The translations under genes and the position numbers were made by a program. Below the pieces are notes generated by a model. It was not told the DNA's origin, searched no databases, and saw only the letters and a program-made list of their open reading frames with translations. This document shows, in pieces, positions 17,871 to 27,916 of a stretch of 64,000 nucleotides of DNA (its first letter is position 1; each line of letters starts with the position of its first letter). The stretch is taken from the NCBI GenBank assembly GCA_900470095.1, contig UBZM01000010.1, positions 62,001 to 126,000 of the forward strand. Reading direction: 5' to 3'. Source of the DNA: Hyphomicrobiales bacterium. Lineage in GTDB: Bacteria > Pseudomonadota > Alphaproteobacteria > Rhizobiales > Beijerinckiaceae.

Positions 17871-17914
17871 CTCGATCCTCCCCGATCGTGTTGGATTGGG
17901 CGCGGTTGCGCCGG

Positions 17915-20584
17915 TTACGCCCGCGCTTGGCCGGGCAACTCTTCGCCGCTGACGGTGAAGGACGTGGCGGGTGCCGTCAGGTGGCGCCCGAGGATCAACG
18001 GAATGATGCCGCCGGCGCGCAGCGTCGCGCATTCGAGCGCGGTTTCGACGGCGGCGCGCAGAACAAGCGATTGGGCATGCCCAGCCTTGCGATGGAGCCT
18101 TGCCGGAACCTCGCAGCGCGGAAGGATGGCGTGCGGCATGGCTTCGATCTCGATCATGTCGCCTGGCGCAAGCGCCAGCGCTTCCACGCCCTCCCCGGCC
18201 GAGAGCGACAGCGGCAGAATGCCCATCCCGATCAGGTTGGACCGGTGGATGCGCTCGAAACTCTCAGCCAGAACGGCCGCGACACCGAGCAGGCCGAGCC
18301 CCTTGGCCGCCCAGTCGCGCGATGAACCGGTGCCGTACCGCTCACCCGCGACGACGACCATCGCCTCTCCTGACTGGCGATAACGGTTTGCCACCCGCCA
18401 GAGCGGCAGGGTCTCGCCGCTCGGAACATGGATGGTCGAGCCGGGCGCGATGCGCGGCGCGAGACGGTTGACGACCGTGCGATTGGTAAAGAGGCCACGC
18501 AGCATGACCTCCCAGTTGCCGCGCCGCGAGGCATAGACGTTGAGGTCCTGGGCATCTTCGCCCTGTGCGATCAGCCATTGCGCTGCCTCGCTCTCGGACG
18601 GGATCTGGCCTGCGGGCGAAATGTGATCGGTCGTGATGTCGTCACCGAGCACGATCAGGGGGTGGGCGCGATAATGGCCGAGCCGGCCTGGCTGATCTGC
18701 GCGGGCGAAGGGTGGAGGGCGCAGATAGGTCGATGACGGATCCCAGGGGAAACCCGCACTCGCCGGAGCATCGAGTTCCTTCCAGCTTCTACTCGCAGAG
18801 GCCTGCGCAAACGCCTGAGCGAAATCGACGGGATCAAGCGCTCGCGCAAACGCGGAATCGATCTCGGCCCCGCTCGGCCAGAGTGCCGCCAGGTCGACAG
18901 GAGTTCCCTCGGCCGTGGTCGTGAGAGTGCCCTTGGTGATGTCGCGATCGGCATCTCCCGCCAGCGCATAGGCGACGACCAGCGCCGGAGAGGCCAGGAA
19001 GCCGGCGTCGATCTGGCCATGGACGCGGCCGGGAAAGTTGCGGTTGCCGGAGAGGATCGCGACAGGCAAGACCGTGCCCGCGCGGACCGCTTCATCCATT
19101 GCGGGGAGAAGTGGGCCGGAATTTCCGATGCAGGTGGTGCAGCCGTAACCAACGATGCCGAAGCCGAGCGCTTCGAGATCCTCGAGCAGGCCAGCGCGCC
19201 GAAGATAACGCTCAGCCGCGGATGAACCGGGTGCGAGTGATGTCTTGACCCAGGCTGGACGCTTGAGGCCGAGTTGGCGCGCCTTGCGCGCGACCAGGCC
19301 CGCGGCCACCAGCAACCGCGGATCGGATGTATTGGTGCAGCTTGTGATCGCGGCAATCGCAATGGGAAAGCGTGGCAACCCGGTCGCGACCGACTTCGGC
19401 TGCGGCATGGCTTCGAGCGCGGGGACCACCTCCTGCGGCGCGACCAGATCCTGCGGCCGGCGGGGGCCGGCGAGACTGATCGAGATCTCCGCCAGATCGA
19501 TCTCGACGATCTCGGTAAAGCGTGGTTGCGCCTGCGGGTCGAACCAGAGCGTCTGGACCCGGGCGTAGTCAGAGACGAACGCGATATGATCCGGTTTGCG
19601 GCCCGTCTGAGCGAGATAGGCCAGCGTCGCTTGATCGATCGGGAAATATCCGGTCGAGGCGCCGAATTCCGGTGCCATATTCGCGATGACGGCGCGCTCA
19701 CCACCTGACAGTGTCGCAGCCCCTGGCCCAAAGAACTCGACGAATGCGCCGGCAACGCCCTGCGCACGGAGCCGTTGCGTCACCGTCAGCGCAAGATCCG
19801 TCGCACTGACACCTTCACGCAGGCGGTTGATCAGGCGCACGCCGATCACCTCGGGGATGCGCATCATCACCGGCATGCCGAACATCACACTTTCGGCCTC
19901 GAGCCCGCCGACGCCCCAGCCGAGGACGCCGATGCCGTTGATCATCGGGGTGTGGCTGTCGGTGCCGATCAGCGTGTCCGGGACGGCCCAATGTCGACCG
20001 TCGATGGTCTGGGTCGTCACGACCGTCGCGAGTTGCTCCAGATTGATCGTGTGCATGATGCCGGTGCCGGGCGGATGCACCCGGACCCCGTCAAGGGCCT
20101 GCGTCGACCATTTGAGAAAGCGGTAGCGCTCGCCGTTTCGCTTGTATTCCCGTTCGAGATTGACGCGCATCGCGTCCGGCGACGCCGAAAGATCGACGCC
20201 GAGCGAATGATCGACCGAGACGTCGACCGGAAGGATCGGGCTGAGGCCCCTGGGATCACCGCCGCTTTCCGCGATCGCGTCACGCATGGCGGCGACATCG
20301 ACCAGCGCGGGCGTGCAGGTCGTGTCGTGCATGAGAACACGCCCTGGCAAAAAGGCGATCTCGGCATCCGAACGCCCGCCCGCGAGCCAGGCGCGAAAGC
20401 CCTGCAGCACCGCTTCGCGCTCGTCAGCTCCCATGGGCTGCCGAATGACGTTCTCGGCGAGAATGCGCAGGACATGCGGCAGGCGAAGGAGATCGGCCCC
20501 CAGATTCGCCTGCAAGTCCGCAACCACATAGTCGCGGCCGGCAAGGCGGCTTGTCCGGGACATCGAGGACGGGTTCGGAACCAT
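17915..20584 (-). CDS. Aconitase-family hydratase (AcnA-like)
   Basis: An 889-aa [4Fe-4S] hydratase. Cluster ligands are C416 (SCTNTSDP), C482 and C485 ([12 protein letters not shown]), and the C-terminal swivel domain has [13 protein letters not shown]. Length matches aconitase A. Because it sits beside a carboxylate-binding protein and a GntR regulator rather than TCA genes, it is probably a specialised paralogue acting on an aconitate-like acid (for example 2-methylcitrate, tricarballylate or citramalate derivatives). The housekeeping role is not excluded. The ATG at 20584 is preferred; a TTG at 20590 and an ATG at 20563 are alternatives. Translation may be leaderless. Confidence 0.85.
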   Translation of the reverse strand: MVPNPSSMSRTSRLAGRDYVVADLQANLGADLLRLPHVLRILAENVIRQPMGADEREAVLQGFRAWLAGGRSDAEIAFLPGRVLMHDTTCTPALVDVAAMRDAIAESGGDPRGLSPILPVDVSVDHSLGVDLSASPDAMRVNLEREYKRNGERYRFLKWSTQALDGVRVHPPGTGIMHTINLEQLATVVTTQTIDGRHWAVPDTLIGTDSHTPMINGIGVLGWGVGGLEAESVMFGMPVMMRIPEVIGVRLINRLREGVSATDLALTVTQRLRAQGVAGAFVEFFGPGAATLSGGERAVIANMAPEFGASTGYFPIDQATLAYLAQTGRKPDHIAFVSDYARVQTLWFDPQAQPRFTEIVEIDLAEISISLAGPRRPQDLVAPQEVVPALEAMPQPKSVATGLPRFPIAIAAITSCTNTSDPRLLVAAGLVARKARQLGLKRPAWVKTSLAPGSSAAERYLRRAGLLEDLEALGFGIVGYGCTTCIGNSGPLLPAMDEAVRAGTVLPVAILSGNRNFPGRVHGQIDAGFLASPALVVAYALAGDADRDITKGTLTTTAEGTPVDLAALWPSGAEIDSAFARALDPVDFAQAFAQASASRSWKELDAPASAGFPWDPSSTYLRPPPFARADQPGRLGHYRAHPLIVLGDDITTDHISPAGQIPSESEAAQWLIAQGEDAQDLNVYASRRGNWEVMLRGLFTNRTVVNRLAPRIAPGSTIHVPSGETLPLWRVANRYRQSGEAMVVVAGERYGTGSSRDWAAKGLGLLGVAAVLAESFERIHRSNLIGMGILPLSLSAGEGVEALALAPGDMIEIEAMPHAILPRCEVPARLHRKAGHAQSLVLRAAVETALECATLRAGGIIPLILGRHLTAPATSFTVSGEELPGQARA

Positions 20585-20589
20585 GCCCA

Positions 20590-20618
20590 ATAATGCATAT
20601 TGACGACTATAAATGCAA
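20590..20618 (-). promoter_or_regulatory. Promoter of the aconitase gene
   Basis: On the minus strand TTGCAT (20618-20613), a 17-bp spacer and CATTAT (20595-20590) look like -35 and -10 boxes. The expected transcription start is at about 20583, on the ATG itself, and there is no Shine-Dalgarno. AATGCA occurs twice, about 20 bp apart (20592-20597 and 20612-20617), overlapping both boxes, a possible operator for the nearby GntR regulator. Confidence 0.5.
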
Positions 20619-20910
20619 TACCGCTGACCGTGCCTCGATCGTCACTGAGCGTGCAGACGTTGCGGGCGCTACCCCACCCGACAGCCCTTCCAGTCGCTGG
20701 AGCCGGCGGCCAGCAGGGCACCGCGCCAATCGCCGCCGCCATTTCCGTGCAGGACGCACCAGGCGCCCCGTGAAGCCACCGCTTCCCCGCCCGGCGCCTG
20801 GACTCCGGTCATGGACAGATCAGGCAAGCTGAGCCAGGGGCCGGCACCAGTGAAACGTGGCATGCGGCAGCCCGAGAATTGACCTGCGCCGCGATCAGGC
20901 TCGGGCAGGA
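20619..20910. other. Gap between ureohydrolase 3' end and aconitase promoter
   Basis: About 290 bases. Just after the ureohydrolase stop (minus strand) the pairs GCCCGAG/CTCGGGC and CCTG/CAGG near 20872-20907 could form a terminator-like stem. A GTG overlapping the ureohydrolase stop opens an 81-codon minus-strand frame (20914-20669). It has no recognisable domain and I do not call it a gene. Confidence 0.35.
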
Positions 20911-21951
20911 TCACTTCTTGCAGGCCACGAGGCAGAGCAGCTGGAACAGAACCTGCGCCGCCACTTGCGCGGTATTGGTGGTCGGGTCGTATTGCGGAGC
21001 AACCTCGACGACGTCACCGCCGATGATGTCGACGCCTGCGACGCCACGCAGGATCTCCAGCACTTCGCGCGGCAGGAGGCCTCCGACCTCGGGCGTGCCG
21101 GTACCAGGGGCGAAGCCCGGGTCGAGGCTGTCGACGTCGAAGGAGACATAGACGGGCCCAGAACCGACAACGGCCTTCGCCCTCTCGATCACCGCTGCAA
21201 GCCCCATGGCGCCGATCTCCTCGGCATGGATCACGGTCATTCCGGAATCGAAGGAGAACTCCCAGAGATATTCGCCGCCTCCCCGGATTCCGATCTGGAT
21301 CGTCCGCGTGGGATCGAGCACGCCGGCCAGGACCGCTTCCCGGAACGGGCCACCGTGATGGAATTTCGAGCCTTCATAGGGTCCGGCGGTGTCGCAATGC
21401 GCGTCGATATGGATCATGCCGACCGGGCGCTTGGCGCCCAGTCCCTTCAGGATTGAGCCGGTGATCGAATGATCGCCACCAACCGAGAGCGGTATCGTCG
21501 CGGTTTCGCCGATCATACGGTAGCAAGCTTCGATATCTGCATGGCAATCAGCCAGGCTGTATCGACTGCTGAGCGCGATATCTCCAACATCGGCAACGCG
21601 TAATCTGCCGAGCGGCGCAACGCGCAGCACATGCTCATACGGTCCGATGCGCTCGACGGCGCGGACAGCGCGGGGCCCAAGCCGGGCGCCGGCACGGTTG
21701 GTCACGCCCAGGTCCATCGGCACGCCAATCAATGCGACGTCGAGCCCGGCCAGTTTTTCAGCCGAGAGCCCGTCCGCCAGAAAGGGAGCGTCGAGGAAAG
21801 TTGCCGGATCGGCGAACGGCCATTTGCGCCGGTCCGCGCCCTGAAAAATGGTGTCCGCGACGGCCTTGAAATGAGGATCGTGCATCTCGCCACCGCCGGC
21901 CGAAGCGTAGCGCTGGCGCAAGCGGTCGAGGGCGGCATTGTCGAAGGGCAT
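20911..21951 (-). CDS. Ureohydrolase (agmatinase/guanidino-acid hydrolase family)
   Basis: A 346-aa Mn-dependent ureohydrolase that releases urea from a guanidino compound. All six metal ligands are visible: H161 (GGDHS), D183, H185, D187 (IDAHCD), D272 and D274 (FDVDSLDP). It is longer at the N-terminus (about 60 residues) than minimal agmatinases, as in guanidinobutyrase and guanidinopropionase. It is divergent from a LysR gene 211 nt away, the classic layout for a LysR-controlled enzyme, and polyamine-type importer genes follow the LysR gene. This favours agmatine or 4-guanidinobutyrate as substrate, with arginine less likely. Confidence 0.87.
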   Translation of the reverse strand: MPFDNAALDRLRQRYASAGGGEMHDPHFKAVADTIFQGADRRKWPFADPATFLDAPFLADGLSAEKLAGLDVALIGVPMDLGVTNRAGARLGPRAVRAVERIGPYEHVLRVAPLGRLRVADVGDIALSSRYSLADCHADIEACYRMIGETATIPLSVGGDHSITGSILKGLGAKRPVGMIHIDAHCDTAGPYEGSKFHHGGPFREAVLAGVLDPTRTIQIGIRGGGEYLWEFSFDSGMTVIHAEEIGAMGLAAVIERAKAVVGSGPVYVSFDVDSLDPGFAPGTGTPEVGGLLPREVLEILRGVAGVDIIGGDVVEVAPQYDPTTNTAQVAAQVLFQLLCLVACKK

Positions 21952-22162
21952 GGCAACCTGCAGGGAATGATGCGGAAGCCCGGAAGGCTGGCAAAAGAAC
22001 GAGGCGGCCGGAACGGCGAAAAGGCACGCGGCCCTATAAGCGAAACTGAATAGCGCCCCCCCTTTGCCTCCTCTCGGGGGCGGGTGGACGCGCGGGTCAG
22101 GCGGCCGCAGGCCTGCCGGTATGGCTGCGTAGAACCAGCTTCGATGATATGGTGCGGGCGCG

Positions 22163-23020
22163 ATGCTGGAACTGGATCCTTATCTGCTGCGCGCCTTCCT
22201 GACCGTCGCTGAAGTCGGAACGGTCAATGGTGCCGCCTTGTCGCTGAACCGCACACAGGCGGCGGTCAGCATGCAGATTCGCAAGCTTGAAGAACTGCTC
22301 GGCAGCGACCTGTTCGAGCGCTCGTCGAAGGGGCTTGAGCTGACCAATAACGGCGTCCTGCTCACGCCCTATGCCCGCGAAATCCTGAGGCTCAACAGCG
22401 AGATCGGAAAACGCCTCAACGGCAAGATGATCGAAGGGCGGGTCCGGCTCGGGGTCGTCGAGGATTTCGCCGCGACGCGTCTGATTGAAATCCTGAAAGC
22501 CTTTCGCGACCAGAACCCCAAGGTCGACATCGATATCATCGTCGAGCCCAACAAGCGCCTTGCCGCGATGTTCGAGAACGAGAAGCTCGACATCGTGGTT
22601 TGCGACACGACCCGGCTCAACCGCAAGCCGACCCTGGTCTGGTCCGACCGGCTGCTCTGGGTCGTGCGCTCGGACATGGTGATCTCGACGAGTTCGCCAT
22701 TGCCCATCATCATGTTCGAGGAATCCTGCCCCTGGCGCACGCCTGCGCTGGCCGCACTGTCGGGTCATGACCTGCAGTGGAAGATCGTCTGCGAAGCTTC
22801 GACGCTGGTCGCCATGGCGACGGCCGTGCGCGTCGGCATTGGCATCGGCCCGATGATCGCGGCGACGATCCCGGAGGATTGTCGGGTGCTCGACCATGCC
22901 GCCGGACTGCCTGAGCCGGTCGAAGTCAGCATCGGGCTCTATTCACGGACCGGCGCGCCGAGCGAAGCGCGTTACCTCTCGGATTTCATCGCCCAGCAGA
23001 GCGACCTGCGCCGCCCCTGA
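22163..23020 (+). CDS. LysR-family transcriptional regulator
   Basis: A 285-aa regulator with an N-terminal winged HTH at about residues 5-63 (GAALSLNRTQAAVSMQIRKL) and a periplasmic-binding-like effector domain from about 90. It is transcribed away from the ureohydrolase gene and precedes the polyamine-type ABC genes on the same strand, so it likely controls both. The intergenic region has no T-N11-A box that I can single out. The effector domain gives no ligand clue by eye. Confidence 0.9.
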   Translation: MLELDPYLLRAFLTVAEVGTVNGAALSLNRTQAAVSMQIRKLEELLGSDLFERSSKGLELTNNGVLLTPYAREILRLNSEIGKRLNGKMIEGRVRLGVVEDFAATRLIEILKAFRDQNPKVDIDIIVEPNKRLAAMFENEKLDIVVCDTTRLNRKPTLVWSDRLLWVVRSDMVISTSSPLPIIMFEESCPWRTPALAALSGHDLQWKIVCEASTLVAMATAVRVGIGIGPMIAATIPEDCRVLDHAAGLPEPVEVSIGLYSRTGAPSEARYLSDFIAQQSDLRRP

Positions 23021-23189
23021 ACCGGCTCCGGCATTCACGCCCGCTTATAGCCGGACAAGCATTTTCGCCCTACCGCCGCGGCCTGCTTGCGAGTGCAATT
23101 GTGCCTCTGAACGGCTCGGGAGCCTGATCGTCCCGCACGATCGGCACAGCCTGTGGCCCTCGACCCTCCGGCGCGAAGGACCTGACACC

Positions 23190-24257
23190 ATGACGATGAC
23201 ACGCCGACATCTTCTGTCCCTGATCGGCGCGACCGGCGCTGCAGGGCTCGCCTGGCCGCATCTGGCCACGGCTCAGACTGCGAGCGGCCTCACCGCTGTC
23301 GAATGGGGCGGCGATGTCGTCGAGGCGATGAAGCAGGTCGCCGCCAAGCAATCCGCCGCACAGTTCAACTGGGTCCTGCACCAGGGCGGCGCCGGAGCGA
23401 TCCTCCCCAAGATCAAGGCGGCCTGGCCCAAGGTCGACTACGACTACATCGCCGGCTGGGAGGGGTCCTTCAACAGCATGATCGCCGAGGATTGGGTCGA
23501 GACCATCACGGCGGCCGATGTCCCCAATCTGGCCGACATTCCGGAAAAGATCATGATGAGGGATGCCAAGGGCAATGTGAAAGCGGTGCCTCGCGCTATT
23601 GGTGGCATGTATTTCGGCTACCGGACCGACACCGCCCCCTTCGCCATCAGCAAGATCGATGACCTCTTCGACAAGCGCCTCAAGGGCGCGATCTGCTGGC
23701 CCGGGCCAACCCAGAGCATGATGCTGCAGATCGTCGCGCTGGCGCTGCAGGGCGGCGGCAACGAATCCAATATGGAGCCGGGCTGGAAGCTGATGAAGGA
23801 TCTGGCGAAGTCAGGCAATATCGGCCGCATTGCCGTGACCGACGTCGATTTCACCAATTCCTTCACCTCCGGCGAGACTTCCGTCGGCTTCTTTGCCGAG
23901 CCGAGCTGGGCCGCCGTCGCCAAGAACTTCAAGATTACCCGCCTGACCAAGCAGGCCGGCATGGCGACCTTCCTCTACCAAAGCGGCTTTGCCGTCATGA
24001 AGAACCGGCCGAGCCGCAAGGCGACCTGCGATTTCATCAATTTTGCGATCAGCCCTGAGATGAGCACGCTCTACGCGAAGGTGGCTGGCGAAGCGCCGCT
24101 GAACAGCAAGGCTGCCATCCCGCCAGAGCTGGCCCATCTCTCCTTCACACCGAAGGAGTTCGCGAGTTTCGTGCATGTGCCGGACTACAAGGTCGTGCTG
24201 GGCCAGCAGGACGCCTGGGCCAAACGGTGGGAGTCCGACATCGCGCCACTGCTGTGA
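23190..24257 (+). CDS. Polyamine-type ABC importer binding protein (Tat signal)
   Basis: A 355-aa PotD/PotF-type extracellular binding protein. MTMTRRHLLSLIG holds the twin-arginine motif, followed by a hydrophobic stretch ending ATAQ, so Tat export is likely. The ATG at 23190 (AAGGA 10 nt upstream) is preferred over the long frame upstream. Two permeases and an ATPase follow in the order of spermidine/putrescine importers. Acidic polyamine-binding residues cannot be confirmed by eye, so the substrate could be any cationic or guanidino compound. Confidence 0.85.
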   Translation: MTMTRRHLLSLIGATGAAGLAWPHLATAQTASGLTAVEWGGDVVEAMKQVAAKQSAAQFNWVLHQGGAGAILPKIKAAWPKVDYDYIAGWEGSFNSMIAEDWVETITAADVPNLADIPEKIMMRDAKGNVKAVPRAIGGMYFGYRTDTAPFAISKIDDLFDKRLKGAICWPGPTQSMMLQIVALALQGGGNESNMEPGWKLMKDLAKSGNIGRIAVTDVDFTNSFTSGETSVGFFAEPSWAAVAKNFKITRLTKQAGMATFLYQSGFAVMKNRPSRKATCDFINFAISPEMSTLYAKVAGEAPLNSKAAIPPELAHLSFTPKEFASFVHVPDYKVVLGQQDAWAKRWESDIAPLL

Positions 24258-24262
24258 GTGCC

Positions 24263-25153
24263 ATGACCGCCATCCCAGTCCAACCCCCGCCGATCGCGAT
24301 CCCGGCGCCGCCCCGCACGACGCTCTTCCTGCTCGCGCCGGGTCTGCTGCTGCTATTCGCCATCTTTGCCCTGCCCCTGTTCGGGCTCGTGTTGGAAAGC
24401 CTCAAGCAATATGTGCCGGGCCGGGTGGGCTCGGCCGTCGATGCGCCTCTGACGTTGGAGAATTATCGCGAGCTCGCGACGCCATCCTTCGCGGGCGTGC
24501 TCTACGAAACCTTCAAGCTGAGCGCAGCGGCATCGCTTGCTGGATTGCTGGCGGCGTTTCCGCTGGCCTATTGCATCGTGCGGCGGTTTTCGCCGCGCCA
24601 GCGCGCCGTCTGCATCGGACTTCTGGTGATGCTGGTCCTGCTTAGCATGCTGGTGCGCACCTACGCGCTGGAACTGGCCTTCGGCTCGGTCGGGGTTGCG
24701 CGTCCCCTGTTCCTGGCGCTCGGGATTTCGCCGACAAGCCGCTGGTACACCGAAACCCTGGTCGCGGCCGGCCTGCTCCATGCGGTCGTGCCGATGTGCA
24801 CGCTGACCCTTCTGGGAACGATCCAGAATATCGATCCTCGCTTCTGCGATGCGGCGCAATCGCTGGGCGCTCCTGCCTGGAAGGCGCATCTCGGCATCAC
24901 CGTTCCCCTGGCCCTGCCCGGGCTGGTCTCGGCATTCCTGATCGCCATGACCTTTTCGATCAGCGCCTTCGTCATTCCGATGGTGCTCGGCAAGGGCCGC
25001 GTATTGTTTCTCTCGAACACGATCTACACGCGCTTCAGCGATGTCGCGAACTATCCCAGCGGCGCCGCGGTCTCCATCGTGATGCTCGTCATCTCGCTGC
25101 TCGTGCTGTCTCTGGTTTCGCTGGTGCAACGTCGTAGGGGCTCGCGCTCATGA
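24263..25153 (+). CDS. ABC importer permease, PotB type
   Basis: A 296-aa inner-membrane permease with about six helices, starting at the ATG at 24263, 6 nt after the binding-protein stop; earlier in-frame codons overlap that gene. The EAA-like loop is visible as FCDAAQSLGAPAWKA. With the overlapping PotC-type permease (4-nt ATGA overlap) it forms the membrane channel. The first 30 residues are Pro-rich before helix 1. Confidence 0.9.
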   Translation: MTAIPVQPPPIAIPAPPRTTLFLLAPGLLLLFAIFALPLFGLVLESLKQYVPGRVGSAVDAPLTLENYRELATPSFAGVLYETFKLSAAASLAGLLAAFPLAYCIVRRFSPRQRAVCIGLLVMLVLLSMLVRTYALELAFGSVGVARPLFLALGISPTSRWYTETLVAAGLLHAVVPMCTLTLLGTIQNIDPRFCDAAQSLGAPAWKAHLGITVPLALPGLVSAFLIAMTFSISAFVIPMVLGKGRVLFLSNTIYTRFSDVANYPSGAAVSIVMLVISLLVLSLVSLVQRRRGSRS

Positions 25154-25983
25154 CCGGTACCGCAAAGCGCCTTGGCGACCGGCTCCTCGGTGGCGCGATG
25201 ATCGCGATGCTTGGGCTGGTGCTTGCCTTCCTGGTGACGCCGCTTCTCGTCACCTGCCTGCTCGCCTTCGACGCGCGCAGTTTCCTTGGTCCCTTGCCGC
25301 CCCCGGCGTTGTCCATGCGCTGGTTCGAGAAGCTGGTCTCGCTCGACTACGTCACCACCGGCCTGGCGACCAGCCTCAAGATCGCCGTCCTGACCACATC
25401 CGTCGATGTGTTCATCGGCACGGCCGCTGCGGTCGCGCTCGACCGCAGCAATTTTCCCGGTCGCTCCCTGGTGATGGCCGTGTTCCTTTCGCCGCTCATC
25501 GTGCCGGCGGTGGTGATCGGTTTTGCCCTGCTGCTGTTTTTGTCGCGCATCGGCATCGTCGACGGCTTCACCCGACTGCTTTGCGGCCACATCGTGATCA
25601 CCCTGCCCTATGTCGTGCGCACGGTGCTCGCCAGCCTCAGCGGTCGGGACAGGCGTCTGACAGAAGCGGCGCTGGTCCTTGGCGCGACGGAACACCAAGC
25701 CTTCTGGAACATCACCTTGCCCCTGATCCGAAGCGGCATGGTTACAGGCGCAGTCTTCGCCTTCGCCGTGTCGTTGGACGATGTCGCAGTCAGCATGTTC
25801 CTGACGGACCCTTCGACCTACACCTTGCCGGTCGCCCTCGTCAGCAACATGCGCGCGTCCTTCGATCTGACGATCGCAGCCGCTGCCGTTCTCCTGATGG
25901 CGGTCAGCGCCGTCCTCATCATCGTTCTCGAGCGCTTCGTCGGTTTCGACCGCCTGTTGGGCCAGGGGCTGTTTCGTTCATAG
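25150..25983 (+). CDS. ABC importer permease, PotC type
   Basis: A 277-aa permease with about six helices and the EAA-type loop LTEAALVLGATEHQAF. It is translationally coupled to PotB (ATGA) and followed after 10 nt by the ATPase gene. It is the second half of the channel for the polyamine-type importer. Confidence 0.9.
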   Translation: MTGTAKRLGDRLLGGAMIAMLGLVLAFLVTPLLVTCLLAFDARSFLGPLPPPALSMRWFEKLVSLDYVTTGLATSLKIAVLTTSVDVFIGTAAAVALDRSNFPGRSLVMAVFLSPLIVPAVVIGFALLLFLSRIGIVDGFTRLLCGHIVITLPYVVRTVLASLSGRDRRLTEAALVLGATEHQAFWNITLPLIRSGMVTGAVFAFAVSLDDVAVSMFLTDPSTYTLPVALVSNMRASFDLTIAAAAVLLMAVSAVLIIVLERFVGFDRLLGQGLFRS

Positions 25984-25993
25984 GGGTCACGCC

Positions 25994-27091
25994 GTGAGCA
26001 ACGCCGTCGAGTTTCATAGGGTCAGCCGCCGCTTCGGTGCCGTTACGGCCGTCGATGACGTTTCCTTCTCGATCGCCGCCGGCGAAACCGTTGCTCTGTT
26101 GGGGCCAAGCGGCTGCGGCAAGACCAGCATCCTGCGGGTCATTGCCGGGTTCGAACGGCCCGACCACGGCACGGTCAGCATCGGCGGCCGCGACGTCACT
26201 GCGCTCAAGCCCTATGAGCGCAATGTCGGGCTGCTGTTCCAGCATTATGCCCTGTTCCCGCACATGACCGTTGCGGAGAACATTGCCTACGGGCTGCGCC
26301 ACCGCGGTGCTGACAGGCGCGAGATTCCCGATCGTGTCGAGGCGATGCTGGCGCTGGTGAGGTTGCAGGGATTTGGCAGCCGCCGGCCGCATCAGCTCAG
26401 TGGAGGCCAGCAGCAGCGCGTGGCCCTCGCCCGTGCGCTCGCCACGCGGCCAGGTCTCATCCTGCTCGACGAACCGCTTTCGGCGCTCGACGCCAAGCTG
26501 CGGCAGGATCTGCGCGCCGAACTCAAGCAGGTTCTGGCCGCCGTCAATTCGACGGCGATGGTCGTCACCCATGACCAGGAAGAGGCGATGAGCCTGGGTG
26601 AGCGCGTCTTCCTGATGCAGGCGGGCCGCATCGTCCAGGTCGGCGCCCCCTCAGACGTCTATGGCCGCCCCGGCTCGCGCTTCGCCGCCGATTTCATGGG
26701 GCGCACCAACTGGATCGAAGCCCAGGTGACGCGGCGTGAAACCGGCCTCGCCCGGGCCCTGAGCCGATCGGGCCTGTCGCTCACCGTGCCGGACTGCCCA
26801 TCGGACGCAATCGACATCTGTGTCCGCCCCGAGAACATCATCCTGTCCGCCGCCGACGACGCTGATCAACATGGAATGGCCAACAGTGCGAAGGGCCGGA
26901 TCCTCAATGTCGCCCTGCTCGGCTCCACCCGCCAGATCCTGGTCGAGATGGCCGGCGGCGAGCAGATTCTCGTGATGCAGGCTAACCGTGTCGGTGACGG
27001 CCTTGGGCCAGGTCAGGCCGTGACGATCGGCTTTCCGGTCGATGCCTGCATCACCATGCCCGCCGGCAACCCGACCGGGCTTGCCGCCTAG
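25994..27091 (+). CDS. ABC importer ATPase, PotA type with TOBE domain
   Basis: A 365-aa ATPase from a GTG start. Walker A GPSGCGKTS near 36-44, signature [15 protein letters not shown], Walker B LILLDEPLSALDAK and the H-loop VTHDQEEAM are all intact. A C-terminal TOBE-like domain of about 120 residues follows, as in PotA/UgpC/MalK, where it can bind regulators. It energises the upstream PotB/PotC channel. It is also the only ATPase close to the amino-acid-type importer that follows. Confidence 0.92.
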   Translation: MSNAVEFHRVSRRFGAVTAVDDVSFSIAAGETVALLGPSGCGKTSILRVIAGFERPDHGTVSIGGRDVTALKPYERNVGLLFQHYALFPHMTVAENIAYGLRHRGADRREIPDRVEAMLALVRLQGFGSRRPHQLSGGQQQRVALARALATRPGLILLDEPLSALDAKLRQDLRAELKQVLAAVNSTAMVVTHDQEEAMSLGERVFLMQAGRIVQVGAPSDVYGRPGSRFAADFMGRTNWIEAQVTRRETGLARALSRSGLSLTVPDCPSDAIDICVRPENIILSAADDADQHGMANSAKGRILNVALLGSTRQILVEMAGGEQILVMQANRVGDGLGPGQAVTIGFPVDACITMPAGNPTGLAA

Positions 27092-27115
27092 CGTTCTCAG
27101 GGAAGGATGAACCAA

Positions 27116-27913
27116 ATGACCACGACCTCCTCGATCAAGACATCGCTGCTGGCACTCAGCCTGCTGGCCGGCATCGGCCTTGCGACGGCCCCGGTTCGTG
27201 CCGACGCTCTCGACGACATCACGAAGGCAGGCACCCTGAAGGTCGGTGTCTTCGCGGATTTTCCGCCCTTCTCATCGGCCAGCGCCGATATGAGCCTCAA
27301 GGGCTATGACATCGACGTCGCCGAGACCATAGCCAACGCGCTGAAGGTGAAGCTCAACCTGGTCAACGTAACCGGCCAGAACCGCATCCCGTACCTGACC
27401 GAGCGTCGCGTCGACATCCTGCTCAGCGTCGGCCACAGCGCCGAGCGCGAGAAGGTGATCGATTTCACCGCCGCCTACGCCCCCTACTACATCGCCGTCA
27501 TCGGACCGCAGGCCGTAAAGGTCGAGGGCAAGGCGGATCTCGCCGGCAAGTCGATCGCGGTGAGCCGCGGCACGCTGGAAGACACCTCGCTCACCGAGGC
27601 GGCACCGCCCTCCGCCGATATCAAGCGCTTCGACAGCTACAATTCCGTCATCCAGGCCTTCATCTCGGGCCAGGCCCAATTGATGGTCGTCGGCAATGAT
27701 GTCGGCGCCCAGGTGCTCTCGCGCCAGACGACGTTGAAGCCCGAGCAGAAGTTCCAGCTGATGACGTCGCCGGACCATATCGCGCTGAACAGGAACGAGC
27801 CGCGTCTCAAGCAGGCGCTCAACGAGATTGTCGCCAAGCTGCTCGCCGACGGCACGCTCAACAAGGCTTCGCTCAAGTGGCTCGGCAAGCCGCTTGATCC
27901 CAAGGATCTCTGA
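27116..27913 (+). CDS. Polar amino-acid-type ABC binding protein
   Basis: A 265-aa family-3 binding protein (HisJ/GlnH type). I start at the ATG at 27116 because GGAAGG sits 9 nt before it; the ATG at 27107 directly abuts that ribosome-binding site. The signal peptide ends near APVRADA. The mature domain opens with the family pattern GTLKVGVFADFPPFS and has GYDIDVAETIA. It follows the PotA-type ATPase by only 24 nt and precedes two permeases, so it belongs to the same transcript as the polyamine-type importer. Ligand unknown; a basic amino acid or guanidino acid would fit the context. Confidence 0.88.
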   Translation: MTTTSSIKTSLLALSLLAGIGLATAPVRADALDDITKAGTLKVGVFADFPPFSSASADMSLKGYDIDVAETIANALKVKLNLVNVTGQNRIPYLTERRVDILLSVGHSAEREKVIDFTAAYAPYYIAVIGPQAVKVEGKADLAGKSIAVSRGTLEDTSLTEAAPPSADIKRFDSYNSVIQAFISGQAQLMVVGNDVGAQVLSRQTTLKPEQKFQLMTSPDHIALNRNEPRLKQALNEIVAKLLADGTLNKASLKWLGKPLDPKDL

Positions 27914-27916
27914 AGC

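Noticed and set aside
20669-20914. 81-codon frame after the ureohydrolase stop
   Set aside because: It begins with a GTG in the stop overlap, but there is no domain, no conservation evidence and terminator-like pairing across its start.
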